DNA of 64,000 nucleotides from Mycobacterium paraense (GCF_002101815.1 NZ_LQPM01000019.1:1-64000), one strand, 5' to 3'; shown: positions 34,093 to 44,056, counted from the stretch's first letter. The notes: generated from the letters alone by a model not told the origin. Program-made: numbers and translations.

Positions 34093-34941
34093 TTAACCCG
34101 GCACGTAGTCGAACTTGTCGGGGTTGGGACCTCGCCTGCCCGCCTCGCCCTTGTCCAGCGCCGAGATCGCCGCCATGTCGGAGTCGTCCAATTCGAAGTC
34201 GAACAGCTCGAAGTTGGCCTGGATCCGTTCCGGCGTCACCGATTTCGGGAACACGACGTCGCCGCGCTGGATGTGCCAGCGCAACACCACCTGCGCGGCC
34301 GATTTGCCGCGGGCGTCGGCGATGCGGTTGATTTCGGGATCGCCGAGCACCTTGCCCTGGGCGATCGGCGACCACGCCTCGGTGACGATGCCATGTTCGC
34401 GGCCGTAGCCGCGGACCTGCTCATTGCCGAAATACGGGTGCACCTCGATCTGGTTGACCGATGGGACGGTCTCGGTTTCCGCGGCGAGCCGTTCGAGGTG
34501 TGCGATCTGGAAGTTCGACACCCCGATGCTGCGCGCGCGACCGTCCTTGGCGAACTCCTCGAGCACCTTCCACGTGGAGACGAAGTCGCCGCCGTAGAGC
34601 GTGGGCAGTGGCCAGTGAATGAGGAACAGGTCGACGTAGTCGGAGTTCAGCGCCTCGAGCGTCTTGTCGAAGGCGCGCCGCGCGTCGTCGGGCTTGTGAA
34701 AGCCGTTGTTGAGCTTGCTGGTAACGAACACGTCGGCGCGGTCGAGCCCGGCGTCACGGATGCCCTGCCCGACTTCCTTCTCGTTGCCGTACATCTCCGC
34801 GGTGTCGATGTGCCGGTACCCGATGTCGAGGGCGCGCTTGACGGCGGCCGCGGTCTCGTCGGGCTTGATCTGGAACACGCCGAAGCCCAGCTGCGGGATG
34901 CTCACACCGTCGTTGAGTTCGATCGTTGGAACCTTGCTCAT
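34093..34941 (-). CDS. Aldo-keto reductase
   Basis: NADPH-dependent (beta/alpha)8 oxidoreductase, 282 residues. The catalytic tetrad Asp46 (RHIDTAEMYGNE), Tyr51, Lys76 (TSKLNNG) and His109 (LIHWPLP) is complete. The cofactor region IGVSNFQ and PKSVTPERIQANFELF is typical of the AKR5-type 2,5-diketogluconate-reductase-like group (M. tuberculosis Rv2971 family). Start at 34941 is preceded by GGGGGAG; the longer frame to 35067 overlaps the VWA gene. Methylglyoxal or other reactive aldehydes are likely substrates. Confidence 0.92.
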   Translation of the reverse strand: MSKVPTIELNDGVSIPQLGFGVFQIKPDETAAAVKRALDIGYRHIDTAEMYGNEKEVGQGIRDAGLDRADVFVTSKLNNGFHKPDDARRAFDKTLEALNSDYVDLFLIHWPLPTLYGGDFVSTWKVLEEFAKDGRARSIGVSNFQIAHLERLAAETETVPSVNQIEVHPYFGNEQVRGYGREHGIVTEAWSPIAQGKVLGDPEINRIADARGKSAAQVVLRWHIQRGDVVFPKSVTPERIQANFELFDFELDDSDMAAISALDKGEAGRRGPNPDKFDYVPG

Positions 34942-35005
34942 GCATCTCCCCCTTCTTCGCCCGGCCAACCCGGCCGGGGAAGCATCTATTCCACTGAGGG
35001 AATTA

Positions 35006-36979
35006 CTAACGTCGCCGCCGAGACCGCAAATAGTCGCCCACGACGGCGGCCCCCAGGCCGTCGACATCGGGGACCACGACGCGCCCCTCCACGCGCCGCG
35101 CGACCTGGTCGATGAACCGGGCCAGGCCGGGGTCGTCGCCCAACCGGAAGATCGTCACCTGCGCACCGAGCCTCGCCATGTCGTCGAATCCCCGCACGGT
35201 GTGGGCGATGGTCCGCGGGTGCGGCGGGTAGTCAAAGAACACCGCGGAGCCGTCCCCGTCGAAGTCCTCCAGGTGTGCGGTCGGCTCGCCGTCGGTCACC
35301 ACCAGCACGACGGGCTGCGCGTTGGGGTGCCGGCGCAGGTGGCGACCCGCGAGCGCCAGCGCGTGGTGCAGGTTGGTGCCCTGCTCGTAGACGCCCTCCA
35401 GGCCGGTCAGCTCCGCGGCCGTCACGGTCCGGGCATAGCGGCCAAACGCGATGATCTGCAAGGCATCCGAGCGAAACCTGGTGCACACCAGGTGGTTGAG
35501 CGCGAGCGCCGTCTGCTTCATCGGCAGCCAGCGATTCTCCATCACCATCGAAAACGAGGTGTCCACCAACAACGCCACGGCGGCCTGGGTGCGCGTCTCG
35601 GTCTCGGAGACCTCGACGTCGTCGACGGTGATCCGGATGGGGCCATCGATGGTCGCCGTCCCGGACTGCCGCAGCACCGCATTGGTCAGCGTGCGGGAAA
35701 TGTTCCACGGCTCGGTGTCACCGAACTGCCAGGGCCGCGTCGCGCCGGTCAGCTCGCCGGCCGCCCCGGCGCGCCGGTGATCCCGCTCGCCGCGGCGTCC
35801 GGAAAGCTGTTGCGCCACATCGCGTAACGCCGTCTCGCCGAGCCTGCGCATCGCTTTAGGCGAAAGGCGCCACTGGCCGTCGGAACCGCGGTCCAGGAAC
35901 CCCTGATTGACCAGCGCCCGTTCCAGTTCGGCCAGGGTGCGGGCGTCGATGGCCGCCTGGTCGCCGAGCTGGCGGGCCAGCGCGTCGAGATCGACGTCGT
36001 CCATGGTGGCGCCGGGATAGCTCTGCGACAGCTGCTCGGCCAGCTGCTCCAGCTCGGCGATATCGGAGATCGCCTGGGTGCCTTCGCCCATGCCGAACGG
36101 GTTATCCCCGGAGAACTGCTCGGACCCGGTCCAGTCCTCGCCGGGCCGCGCGGCCTGCAGGTGCGCGTCGAGCCGCCCCAATGCCTCCATCAACGCCGGT
36201 GACCCGAATGCCTGCTGCGCCAGCGCATCCAGCTCGGCGCGCTGGTCGGGGCTCAGGCTGTTGCGGAAGCGTTGCGCCGCGGCGGCGCGCTTGGCCAGCG
36301 AGTCGAGCAGCTCCTCGACGTTGCGCGGGTTCTCCGGGAAGAACTCGCCGTGCTTGTCCATGAAGTCTTCGAAGTCCTGCTGCGAGTCCTGGCCGCGGGC
36401 GTGCTTGTCCAGCAACTCGTTGAGGTCGTCCAACATCTCGTTGACGCGCTGGCGATCCTCGTCGGTGGCGCCCTCCAGGGCCTGCTTCATGCCGGCGAAG
36501 CGCTGATCCAGCATCTCGCGGCCGAGCAAATCCCTGATCTGCTCGTACTTTTCGCGCGCCTCGTCGCTGCGCCAGTTGTAGTCGGACAGCTCCTGCACGG
36601 CCTTGGCCGGCGACGCGGGCAACGCGTCCAGCTGCAGCTCGCCGAAGCGGGCGTCGTCGTCGAGCGCACGGGCCAACTCCTTGCGCTCGGCCAGCACGGC
36701 CTCGTCGAGCAGCTTCTTGATCTCCTGCAGCGTGCCGTCCAAGTTGTTGCGGCGCAACAGGTCCCGCCGCCGCTTGTTGGCCTCGGCCGCGAGCCGGTCG
36801 GCCCCGGGCATGTTCTTGGTGCCGCGGCGCAGCAACTCCGACAGCGCCCGCCGTGGCGAGGTGCCGGCCATCACGTCCTGGCCGATCTGTTCGAGCGCCT
36901 CGCGCAGATCCACCGGCGGCGCCAGCGGGTCAGGCCCGCCGGTGTACGCCGAGTATCGCGACGAATGCCCTCTAGCCAT
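35006..36979 (-). CDS. VWA-domain protein partner of the AAA+ ATPase
   Basis: A 657-residue protein. Long helical N-terminal part (1-400), then a von Willebrand A domain with a complete MIDAS (Asp473-x-Ser-x-Ser in DTSFS, later Thr and Asp in TDGE) which binds a divalent metal and a ligand protein. The gene begins 8 bp inside the upstream AAA+ gene. Such VWA/MoxR-like pairs act like the magnesium-chelatase D/I pair or as chaperones inserting metals or assembling complexes. Rv0959 position. The target is unknown. Confidence 0.85.
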   Translation of the reverse strand: MARGHSSRYSAYTGGPDPLAPPVDLREALEQIGQDVMAGTSPRRALSELLRRGTKNMPGADRLAAEANKRRRDLLRRNNLDGTLQEIKKLLDEAVLAERKELARALDDDARFGELQLDALPASPAKAVQELSDYNWRSDEAREKYEQIRDLLGREMLDQRFAGMKQALEGATDEDRQRVNEMLDDLNELLDKHARGQDSQQDFEDFMDKHGEFFPENPRNVEELLDSLAKRAAAAQRFRNSLSPDQRAELDALAQQAFGSPALMEALGRLDAHLQAARPGEDWTGSEQFSGDNPFGMGEGTQAISDIAELEQLAEQLSQSYPGATMDDVDLDALARQLGDQAAIDARTLAELERALVNQGFLDRGSDGQWRLSPKAMRRLGETALRDVAQQLSGRRGERDHRRAGAAGELTGATRPWQFGDTEPWNISRTLTNAVLRQSGTATIDGPIRITVDDVEVSETETRTQAAVALLVDTSFSMVMENRWLPMKQTALALNHLVCTRFRSDALQIIAFGRYARTVTAAELTGLEGVYEQGTNLHHALALAGRHLRRHPNAQPVVLVVTDGEPTAHLEDFDGDGSAVFFDYPPHPRTIAHTVRGFDDMARLGAQVTIFRLGDDPGLARFIDQVARRVEGRVVVPDVDGLGAAVVGDYLRSRRRR

Positions 36980-38357
36980 AGACGGTTTGGCCCTCCCCGG
37001 ACACCTTGTCGATCCGCTTGGCCAGATACAGGGCCTCCAGCGCCAGTTCCAGCGCCGCGGCGCGCTCTCCTTCGGATTCGGCGTGCAGCTTGGCCGCGAT
37101 CTTGTCGACGACCGGCAGGTTCGGCACCGCCGCCAGCACGTCCTTGGCCGACACCCGCTCGCCCGTCGTCACCGCCGAGCCGCCCTCGACCGCGGCCACC
37201 AGGGCGCCGACGTCGATGCCGCCGAGCACCCTGGCCGCGGTGTCGGCCGTAGCCCGGCGCAACAGGTGCTCCAGCACCGCCTGCTCGCGGCCCTCCTCGC
37301 CGGACTCGAATTCCAGCTTGCCGCGCAGGACGTCGATCACCGTGTCCAGGTCGACCACCCGGGCCACCGGATCGGTCTCGCCCAGCACCGCGCCGCGGTG
37401 GCGGGCGGCGGCGGCCACGGTCTCGGCGGCCGCGATCGCGAACCGCGCCGACACCCCGGACCGCTGATCGATCGAGTTGGACTCCCGCAGGTAGCGCGCG
37501 AACCGCGCGATCACCTGCATGAGGTAGTCGGGCACCTGGGCGCTCAGGTGGGCTTCCTGCACGATCACGCCCACCTCGGCGTCGAGCTCCAGCGGGTAGT
37601 GGGTGCGGATCTCGGCGCCGAACCGGTCCTTGAGCGGCGTGATGATGCGCCCCCGGTTGGTGTAGTCCTCGGGGTTGGCGCTGGCGACCACCAACACGTC
37701 CAGCGGCAGGCGCAGCGTGTAACCGCGGACCTGGATGTCGCGCTCCTCCATGACGTTGAGCATCGACACCTGGATGCGCTCGGCGAGGTCGGGCAGCTCG
37801 TTGACCGCGACGATGCCGCGGTGGGCGCGCGGGATCAGCCCGTAGGCGATGGTCTCCGGGTCACCGAGACTGCGGCCCTCGGCGACCTTGATCGGGTCGA
37901 TGTCGCCGACCAGGTCGGCGACGCTGGTGTCGGGCGTGGCCAGCTTTTCGGTGTAGCGCTCGCTGCGGTGCTTCCAGGCGATCGGCATGTCGTCGCCGAG
38001 CGTGGCGGCGCGACGGATCGATTCCGGCGTGATCGGGGTGTACGGGTGCTCGCCCAGCTCGGCCCCGTCGATCACGGGGGTCCACTCGTCGAGCAGCCCG
38101 GTCAGCGCGCGCAGCAGCCGCGTCTTGCCCTGGCCGCGTTCGCCCAGCAAAACGAAGTCGTGGCCGGCGATCAGCGCGCGCTCCAGCTGAGGCAGAACGG
38201 TGTCCTCGAAACCCAGGATGCCCGGCCACACGTCGTCGCCCTCGGCCAGCGCGGTCAGCAGGTTTTCCCGGATTTCTTGCTTGACTCCCCGTTCGCGGTG
38301 ACCGGAGGCGCGCAGTTCGCCTACGGTGCGGGGCAGATTGCTGGGTGATAGCACCAC
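36972..38357 (-). CDS. MoxR/magnesium-chelatase-type AAA+ ATPase
   Basis: A 461-residue AAA+ protein: Walker A GERGQGKT (72-79), Walker B region HRGIVAVNELPDL, sensor-1 VVASANPEDY, and the ChlI-type insert. It is the ATPase partner of the downstream VWA protein (8-bp overlap of reading frames), forming a probable hexameric remodelling machine. Annotated as a magnesium chelatase in M. tuberculosis (Rv0958), but mycobacteria make no chlorophyll, so a role in protein or metal-cofactor assembly is likelier. Confidence 0.88.
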   Translation of the reverse strand: MVLSPSNLPRTVGELRASGHRERGVKQEIRENLLTALAEGDDVWPGILGFEDTVLPQLERALIAGHDFVLLGERGQGKTRLLRALTGLLDEWTPVIDGAELGEHPYTPITPESIRRAATLGDDMPIAWKHRSERYTEKLATPDTSVADLVGDIDPIKVAEGRSLGDPETIAYGLIPRAHRGIVAVNELPDLAERIQVSMLNVMEERDIQVRGYTLRLPLDVLVVASANPEDYTNRGRIITPLKDRFGAEIRTHYPLELDAEVGVIVQEAHLSAQVPDYLMQVIARFARYLRESNSIDQRSGVSARFAIAAAETVAAAARHRGAVLGETDPVARVVDLDTVIDVLRGKLEFESGEEGREQAVLEHLLRRATADTAARVLGGIDVGALVAAVEGGSAVTTGERVSAKDVLAAVPNLPVVDKIAAKLHAESEGERAAALELALEALYLAKRIDKVSGEGQTVYG

Positions 38358-38398
38358 TCCACGCTACGCGCTGCCTCTCCGGCCCACGCGCCGAACGT

Positions 38399-39967
38399 TC
38401 AGTGAGCGAAGTGCCGGGCTCCGGTGAGGTATAAGGTGACGCCCGCGTTCGCGGCGGCCGCGGTCACCTCTTCGTCGCGCACCGACCCGCCCGGATGCAC
38501 CACCGCCCTGACCCCGGCGCCGGTCAGCGTCTCGAGCCCGTCGGGGAACGGGAAGAACGCATCGGAGGCCGCGACCGCGCCGCGGACCCGGTCGCCCCCT
38601 CTTTCAACCGCCAACCGGGCGGCGTCGACCCGGTTGACCTGACCCATGCCGACGCCGACGGTCGCGCCGTTGGCGGCGATCACGATCGCGTTCGACTTGA
38701 CCGCGCGGCAGGCGCGCCACGCAAACACCAGGTCGGTCAAGGTGTTCGGGTCCGCCGGCGCCCCGGCCGCCAGTGTCCAGTTCGCGGGGTTGTCGCCGTG
38801 CGCGTCGAGCTGGTCGCGCTGTTGCACCAGCAGGCCGCCGCTGATCGGGCGCAGCTCGGTGCCGCCGGCCAGCGGCTCGGAGGCCACCAGCACACGGATG
38901 TTCTTCTTGCGCGTCAACGCGTCGACGGCGCCCGGCGCGTACGCGGGCGCGACGATCACCTCGGTGAAGATGGTGCTCACGTACTCCGCCATCTCGACGG
39001 TGACTTCGGTGTTGGCCGCGATCACCCCGCCGAAGGCGCTCAGCGGGTCGCATTCGTGGGCCTTGCGGTGCGCGTCGGCAACCGAGACCGACGAGATCGC
39101 GATCCCGCAGGGGTTGGCGTGCTTGATGATCGCCACACAGATCTCGTCGTGGTCGAAGGCGGCCCGCCAGGCCGCGTCCGCGTCGGTGAAGTTGTTGTAG
39201 GACATCTCTTTTCCGTGCAGCTGCTCGGCCTGCGCCAGGCCCGGCCACGCGCCGGGGTCGGCGTACAGCGCCGCCTGCTGGTGCGGGTTCTCGCCGTAGC
39301 GCAGCATCGCCGTGCGCCGCCAGCTGCCCGCCAACCACTGCGGGAAGTTGGTGGGCGGGTGCTCGGGCGCCAGCGTCGACTCCATCCAACCGGCGACCGC
39401 GATGTCGTAGTCCGCGGTGTGCTGAAAGGCCAACGAGGCCAGCCTTTTACGCTCGGCGAGGGTAAATCCGCCGCTGCGCACCGCGGCCAGCACGCCGTCA
39501 TAGCCGAGCGGGTCGGTGACCACCGCCACGCTGGGGTGGTTCTTCGCGGCGGCCCGCACCATCGACGGTCCGCCGATGTCGATCTGTTCGACGCACTCGT
39601 CGATCCCCGCGCCGGAATCGACCGTCTCACTGAACGGATACAGGTTGACGACGACGAGTTCGAAGGCCGCGATCCCGAGCTGTTCGAGCGCCGCTTCGTG
39701 CTCGGGCTTGCGCAGGTCGGCCAGCAGGCCGGCGTGCACCCGCGGGTGCAGAGTCTTGACCCGGCCGTCGAGCACCTCGGGAAAGCCGGTCAAGTCCTCC
39801 ACGCGGGTGACCGGAATCCCTTTGTCCGCAATGGTCTTGGCGGTCGAGCCGGTCGACACGATCTCCACGCCCGCCGCGGCCAGCCCCTGGGCGAGTTCGA
39901 TCAGCCCGGACTTGTCGTACACGCTGATCAACGCGCGGTGAATCGCCCTTCTTGACTCGTCGCTCAT
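38399..39967 (-). CDS. purH: Bifunctional AICAR formyltransferase / IMP cyclohydrolase
   Basis: Catalyses the last two steps of de novo IMP synthesis. 522 residues. Seen: an N-terminal MGS-like cyclohydrolase domain (VYDKSGLIELAQGLAAAG, GRVKTLHPRVHAGLL) and a C-terminal AICAR transformylase domain (IIKHANPCGIA with the Lys-His pair, SDAFFPFPDGLE). Complete. Downstream of purN by 7 bp on the same strand, so purN-purH are co-transcribed. Confidence 0.97.
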   Translation of the reverse strand: MSDESRRAIHRALISVYDKSGLIELAQGLAAAGVEIVSTGSTAKTIADKGIPVTRVEDLTGFPEVLDGRVKTLHPRVHAGLLADLRKPEHEAALEQLGIAAFELVVVNLYPFSETVDSGAGIDECVEQIDIGGPSMVRAAAKNHPSVAVVTDPLGYDGVLAAVRSGGFTLAERKRLASLAFQHTADYDIAVAGWMESTLAPEHPPTNFPQWLAGSWRRTAMLRYGENPHQQAALYADPGAWPGLAQAEQLHGKEMSYNNFTDADAAWRAAFDHDEICVAIIKHANPCGIAISSVSVADAHRKAHECDPLSAFGGVIAANTEVTVEMAEYVSTIFTEVIVAPAYAPGAVDALTRKKNIRVLVASEPLAGGTELRPISGGLLVQQRDQLDAHGDNPANWTLAAGAPADPNTLTDLVFAWRACRAVKSNAIVIAANGATVGVGMGQVNRVDAARLAVERGGDRVRGAVAASDAFFPFPDGLETLTGAGVRAVVHPGGSVRDEEVTAAAANAGVTLYLTGARHFAH

Positions 39968-39974
39968 GCTGCGT

Positions 39975-40604
39975 TCATCCCAGGGTCGCCTTTCGTCCGG
40001 TCCAGGTCACGCCGCGCGTCGCCAGCGCGGCCACCACGTCCACTAGCAGTCGCCGCTCGACGACCTTGATGCGTTCGTGCAGGGTCTCTTCCGTGTCGCC
40101 GTCGAGCACCGGGATGGGCTCCTGCGCCAATATCGGCCCGGTGTCCATGCCGGCGTCTACCAGGTGCACCGTACAGCCGGTGACCTTCACACCGTAAGCC
40201 AGCGCGTCCGGGACGGCATGCGCTCCCGCGAACGCCGGCAGCAGCGCCGGATGGGTGTTGAGGGTGCGTCCGCAGAAGCGTGAAAGAAATTGCGGCCCAA
40301 GGATTTTCATAAATCCCGCGGAGACGATGAGGTCGGGCGAGTGGGCGGCGGTGGCTTCGGTGATGGCCTTGTCCCAGGCCGCGCGGTCGGGGTGGTCGCC
40401 GAGGCGGACGGTGAACACGGGCAGCGACGCCGCCGCCGCGACCTCGGTAGCCGGGCATGCGCGATCCACGCCGACGGCGACTATCCGCGCCGGGTAGTCA
40501 CCGGCGGCCGCCTCGATCAGCGAGCCCAGCAGCGAACCGGTGCCCGAGGCGAGCACCACCACCCGCGCCGGCGCGCTCGGGGGCACCTGGAGGGGTTGGG
40601 GCAC
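39975..40604 (-). CDS. purN: Phosphoribosylglycinamide formyltransferase
   Basis: Transfers a formyl group from 10-formyl-THF to GAR, step 3 of purine synthesis. 209 residues. Seen: VLASGTGSLLGSL phosphate loop, catalytic NTHPALLPAF with Asn and His, and the matching Asp in DAGMDTGPILAQ. It precedes purH; the 7-bp gap shows an operon. Confidence 0.96.
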   Translation of the reverse strand: MPQPLQVPPSAPARVVVLASGTGSLLGSLIEAAAGDYPARIVAVGVDRACPATEVAAAASLPVFTVRLGDHPDRAAWDKAITEATAAHSPDLIVSAGFMKILGPQFLSRFCGRTLNTHPALLPAFAGAHAVPDALAYGVKVTGCTVHLVDAGMDTGPILAQEPIPVLDGDTEETLHERIKVVERRLLVDVVAALATRGVTWTGRKATLG

Positions 40605-40691
40605 ACGGCGAGCCTAGTCCGGCGACGATGCGCCGAGACTGCGGCCAGCGCGACATCGTCCGGCGTGTCGGCGCGCTCAGCGCAGGCTCGA

Positions 40692-41996
40692 TCACGCTGG
40701 CGGCGACTCTTCGTCGGCGGCCGGCTCGTCGTCCTCGCTGACCGGCGGCTCCTCCTCGTCGGGCTCGCCTTCGGGCTCGTCGAAGACGGCCGCGAAATCC
40801 GCCGGCTCGTCGGCCGCCGCAACGGGCGCGGCTTTACGGCGCCTGGGCCGGCGCCGGATCCCGCCGGTCATCACCACGGTGACGCCGCCGACGACCGCGA
40901 ACCAGAAGAACACGCCGCCCAGCAAGGTCCCCTGGTCGACGCCGACATGCCCGAAGTTGCCGAGCCGCCCGCTTCCGCCGTAGGCGAGCAACGACATCGC
41001 CAAGGCACCCAGGACGGAGGCGACCAGCAGTTTGGCCATCGCCGGGAGCAGCGGCAGCGCGCGCCGGGCGCATTGCTGCCCGACCGCCACGCCCGATGAC
41101 GCGCCGACGATGAGCAGCGCCACCCACACCGGCCCCAGCGGCGGCGTGGGGACCGCGGCCAGGATCGGCAGCGCCGGGATGTCGCCGCCGAAAACGGTGA
41201 AGGAACTGAACGTCGCGAAGCCGAGATGGGCACTGGATCCGACGGCGACCGCCGACGTGCCGACCATGACGTTCGGCGCGTACAACACCGACAGCACGGT
41301 CAGGCTGAACTGGCCGAATATCGAATCGGTGATTCCGTAGAGCTCCTGCATCGTCGACCAGTGCACGATCAGCGACCCCGCCGTCACCAGCCCGGAGAGG
41401 CCGACCAGCGCCAGCACGCCGGCCACCGCGGCGCGCAACGAATCGCCGAGCCAGTTGGGCAGCGGGGACGCCGCCAGCGCCCGCCGCCCCACCCGGGACC
41501 ACACGCCGATCGCGGCGCCGATGGCGTGCACCACCAGCACGCTCGTGAATGCCCGCAGGGCGCTGGGCGTCTGCAGCTCGGTGATCACCGACGACGCGTC
41601 GTGGATGACGGCCAGGGCTATCGCCGCCAGCAGCAAGGGGCCGCCCAGCGCCGAGGCGATCACCCAGCGGACCACCAGCCACGACGACTGGGCGGCGGTG
41701 GCCCGGGCGCTGGTGCGCGCGGTGCCCCACACCATCAGCAAGACCGGCAGCAGCGGCAGCACGCCCAGTTCGCGGCCACCGATCGAGATAGGAACCTGGT
41801 GCACCGCCAGCCACATGCTGGCGATGGCGCCCAACGCGCCGGTCATGTCGCTGTTGGCGATCAGCAACTGCAGCAGGGTCACCGCGGCGACGATGCCGAG
41901 TGCCACGACGGCCGGGCCGAACGCCACCCGGACGAGGTCGCGCGCCTGGCGAGCGCCACCTGCCCGGTGGTCCTCGCTTGCTGACACCCTTGTCAC
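40692..41996 (-). CDS. perM: PerM-like integral membrane protein (DUF6350)
   Basis: A 434-residue protein with about eight or nine hydrophobic helices over residues 25-375 and an acidic, Pro/Glu-rich cytoplasmic tail. Homologue of PerM (Rv0955), which in M. tuberculosis supports division during magnesium limitation and chronic infection by stabilising FtsB. Separated from purN by 87 bp. No enzymatic motif is visible. Start GVSASEDHR-like at 41996 has no strong alternative. Confidence 0.85.
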   Translation of the reverse strand: MTRVSASEDHRAGGARQARDLVRVAFGPAVVALGIVAAVTLLQLLIANSDMTGALGAIASMWLAVHQVPISIGGRELGVLPLLPVLLMVWGTARTSARATAAQSSWLVVRWVIASALGGPLLLAAIALAVIHDASSVITELQTPSALRAFTSVLVVHAIGAAIGVWSRVGRRALAASPLPNWLGDSLRAAVAGVLALVGLSGLVTAGSLIVHWSTMQELYGITDSIFGQFSLTVLSVLYAPNVMVGTSAVAVGSSAHLGFATFSSFTVFGGDIPALPILAAVPTPPLGPVWVALLIVGASSGVAVGQQCARRALPLLPAMAKLLVASVLGALAMSLLAYGGSGRLGNFGHVGVDQGTLLGGVFFWFAVVGGVTVVMTGGIRRRPRRRKAAPVAAADEPADFAAVFDEPEGEPDEEEPPVSEDDEPAADEESPPA

Positions 41997-42035
41997 TCTT
42001 GGCGCACGTGCCCGACTACGCGCGAGGGCGCGCGC

Positions 42036-42980
42036 TTAGGAGGGCGCCGGCCCAGACGGTGACGACGGCGACTGTTGCTGCTCGTGGCCGGAGGCCGACT
42101 GGCCACCGGTCTGGCTCGCCTGGTCGACCGGACCCGAACCGGCCGGCGACTCCGTGCCGCCCGCGGCGGAGGACGGCGGCGGGCTGAAGCTGGGGAAGCC
42201 GGTGGGCGGCGTCGACGGCCCGTGCTGCTGCGCGCCGGGCTGCGGCTGGGCGCCGAATCCGCCCGTCGACGTGGGGATCGCGGCCTGCGTCGGGGCCTGG
42301 CTCTGCGGATATCCGCCGTACTGCGAGCCATACGAGGAAGGCTGCGGCGTCTCCTGCTGGTGGGACTGGTGACCGCCGTGCTGCTGCGCACTCGGCTGAC
42401 CGTAGTACGACGGCTGCTGTCCGTACTGGCCGTACTGGCCGTACTGCTGTCCGTACTGGCCGTATTGGGCATACGGGTCGTACTTGGGCCGTGGCGTCGG
42501 CGCCGTGATGACGCCGGCGTCCAGCAGCAGCGCGCCGACGGCGGCGAAGGCCTGAATGATGCTGCAGCCGACCAACGGCCACATCGCCCAACCGATGCCG
42601 AATCCGGCGGGCGTGTTCACGGTCTCGGTGATGGCCAGCAGCGCGCCCAAAACGGCGACCACCGCGACGATGCCCACATAACTCTTGGCCTTGGGCAGCA
42701 GGCCGATCGCCGCCAGCAGGGCGGCCAGCACCGCGACGATGACCGCGGTGCCGGCGTCGCCGGCGCGTCCGCCGCCCGGGCCGAGGTCGGCGCCGATGAC
42801 GAACGTCGGCCCGAAATTCAGCAGATAGACCGCGATGCCGAGCACCACGACCGCGACATTCAGCGCCAGCGGAAGCTTGCTTTCACCGTCGTCGGTCTTG
42901 GCGAAGGACGGTGTGGCGCCTGCGTAGGAGCCGCCGGGCTGCGCGGGTTGATATCCGGAACCACCGGGCGAATAGGTCAT
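42036..42980 (-). CDS. 34-kDa antigen homologue (DUF5336, four-helix membrane protein)
   Basis: A 314-residue protein. The N-terminal half has four predicted membrane helices (about 38-55, 78-97, 102-118, 131-155). The C-terminal half is a low-complexity tail with YGQ repeats (QYGQYGQQYGQYGQYGQ) and then Gln/Pro/Ser-rich sequence. This is the Rv0954 / M. avium 34-kDa antigenic protein family, which localises to the divisome region. AGGAGG precedes the ATG. It sits next to perM, another division-linked membrane protein. Confidence 0.88.
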   Translation of the reverse strand: MTYSPGGSGYQPAQPGGSYAGATPSFAKTDDGESKLPLALNVAVVVLGIAVYLLNFGPTFVIGADLGPGGGRAGDAGTAVIVAVLAALLAAIGLLPKAKSYVGIVAVVAVLGALLAITETVNTPAGFGIGWAMWPLVGCSIIQAFAAVGALLLDAGVITAPTPRPKYDPYAQYGQYGQQYGQYGQYGQQPSYYGQPSAQQHGGHQSHQQETPQPSSYGSQYGGYPQSQAPTQAAIPTSTGGFGAQPQPGAQQHGPSTPPTGFPSFSPPPSSAAGGTESPAGSGPVDQASQTGGQSASGHEQQQSPSSPSGPAPS

Positions 42981-43178
42981 GACTCCTCCTGTTGCTTCTT
43001 AGCGGCGCCACATTGCAGTGCGACGCTGTGCTTCCAGGCGCGCCACAGCGGAACACCTTCCCCATGTTGCGATGCGGCACGATCGACCAACCACGCTAGC
43101 GCACCTTCCGGTGGCCGTGCCGGAGCCACCGGCCTGTCGGCGCGACCAGCGCCGAGGTGTCCCGCTTGCCGAGCGCAG

Positions 43179-43192
43179 GTAGAACACGTTCT
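43179..43192. promoter_or_regulatory. KstR operator upstream of the first LLM gene
   Basis: TAGAACACGTTCTA, an exact match to the KstR consensus TnnAACnnGTTnnA, 10 bp before the ATG at 43203. It places the gene under the cholesterol-degradation repressor. The identical 14-mer recurs at 62346-62359. Confidence 0.88.
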
Positions 43193-43202
43193 AATTCTGT
43201 GC

Positions 43203-44051
43203 ATGGATTACGGCCTCGTGCTTTTCACCAGTGACCGCGGCATCTCCCCGGCGACAGCGGCCAAGCTCGCCGACGACCACGGTTTCCAGACGTTCTACGT
43301 GCCAGAACACACCCACATCCCGGTCAAGCGGGAGGCCGCCCATCCCACCACCGGCGACGCGTCGCTGCCCGACGACCGCTACATGCGCACGCTAGATCCA
43401 TGGGTAAGTCTGGGCGCCGCGTGCGCCGTCACGTCGCGGGTGCGCCTCTCGACGGCGGTGGCGCTGCCCGTCGAGCACGACCCGATCACGCTGGCGAAAA
43501 GCATTGCGACGCTTGACCACCTGTCGGGGGGCAGGGTGAGCCTCGGCGTCGGCTTCGGATGGAACACCGACGAGTTGGCCGACCACGGGGTGCCGCCCGG
43601 GCGGCGCCGGACCATGTTGCGCGAGTACATCGAGGCGATGCGGGCGCTGTGGACCGAGGAGGAAGCCGCCTATGACGGCGAGTTCGTCCGGTTCGGGCCC
43701 AGCTGGGCGTGGCCGAAGCCGGTGCAGTCACACATTCCGGTGCTCGTGGGGGCGGCCGGCAACGAGAAGAACTTCAAGTGGATCGCCCGCAGCGCCGACG
43801 GCTGGATCACCACCCCGCGCGACTTCGACATCGACGAACCGGTCAAGTTGCTGCAGGACACCTGGGCGGCCGCCGGCCGCGACGGCGCACCGCAGATCGT
43901 GGCGCTGGACTTCAAGCCGATCCCCGAGAAGCTCGCCAAGTGGGCGGAGCTCGGCGTGACTGAGGTGCTGTTCGGGCTGCCGGACCGCCCCGAGGACGAG
44001 GTCGCCGCCTACGTCGAACGACTGGCCGGCAAGCTGGCCGCCCTGGTGTAG
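43203..44051 (+). CDS. LLM-class F420-dependent oxidoreductase (KstR-controlled)
   Basis: TIM-barrel flavin/F420-dependent oxidoreductase of the luciferase-like monooxygenase family, 282 residues. Seen: HGFQTFYVPEHTHIPV, SRVRLSTAVALPVEHDP and GGRVSLGVGFGWNTDE, typical F420-binding patterns. Rv0953c homologue. The start at 43203 gives MDYGLVLFTSDRG; the open frame extending upstream to 42075 is a shadow of the 34-kDa gene. The KstR operator implies a role in steroid or lipid catabolism. The exact substrate is unknown. Confidence 0.9.
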   Translation: MDYGLVLFTSDRGISPATAAKLADDHGFQTFYVPEHTHIPVKREAAHPTTGDASLPDDRYMRTLDPWVSLGAACAVTSRVRLSTAVALPVEHDPITLAKSIATLDHLSGGRVSLGVGFGWNTDELADHGVPPGRRRTMLREYIEAMRALWTEEEAAYDGEFVRFGPSWAWPKPVQSHIPVLVGAAGNEKNFKWIARSADGWITTPRDFDIDEPVKLLQDTWAAAGRDGAPQIVALDFKPIPEKLAKWAELGVTEVLFGLPDRPEDEVAAYVERLAGKLAALV

Positions 44052-44056
44052 CCCGC

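Noticed and set aside
43179..43192. LexA/SOS box
   Set aside because: The mycobacterial SOS box has a 4-base centre (TCGAAC-N4-GTTCGA); this site has a 2-base centre and matches KstR exactly.
42075..44051. 658-codon frame ending in the LLM oxidoreductase
   Set aside because: The N-terminal portion is antisense to the 34-kDa antigen gene, and the KstR operator and ATG at 43203 define the real gene.
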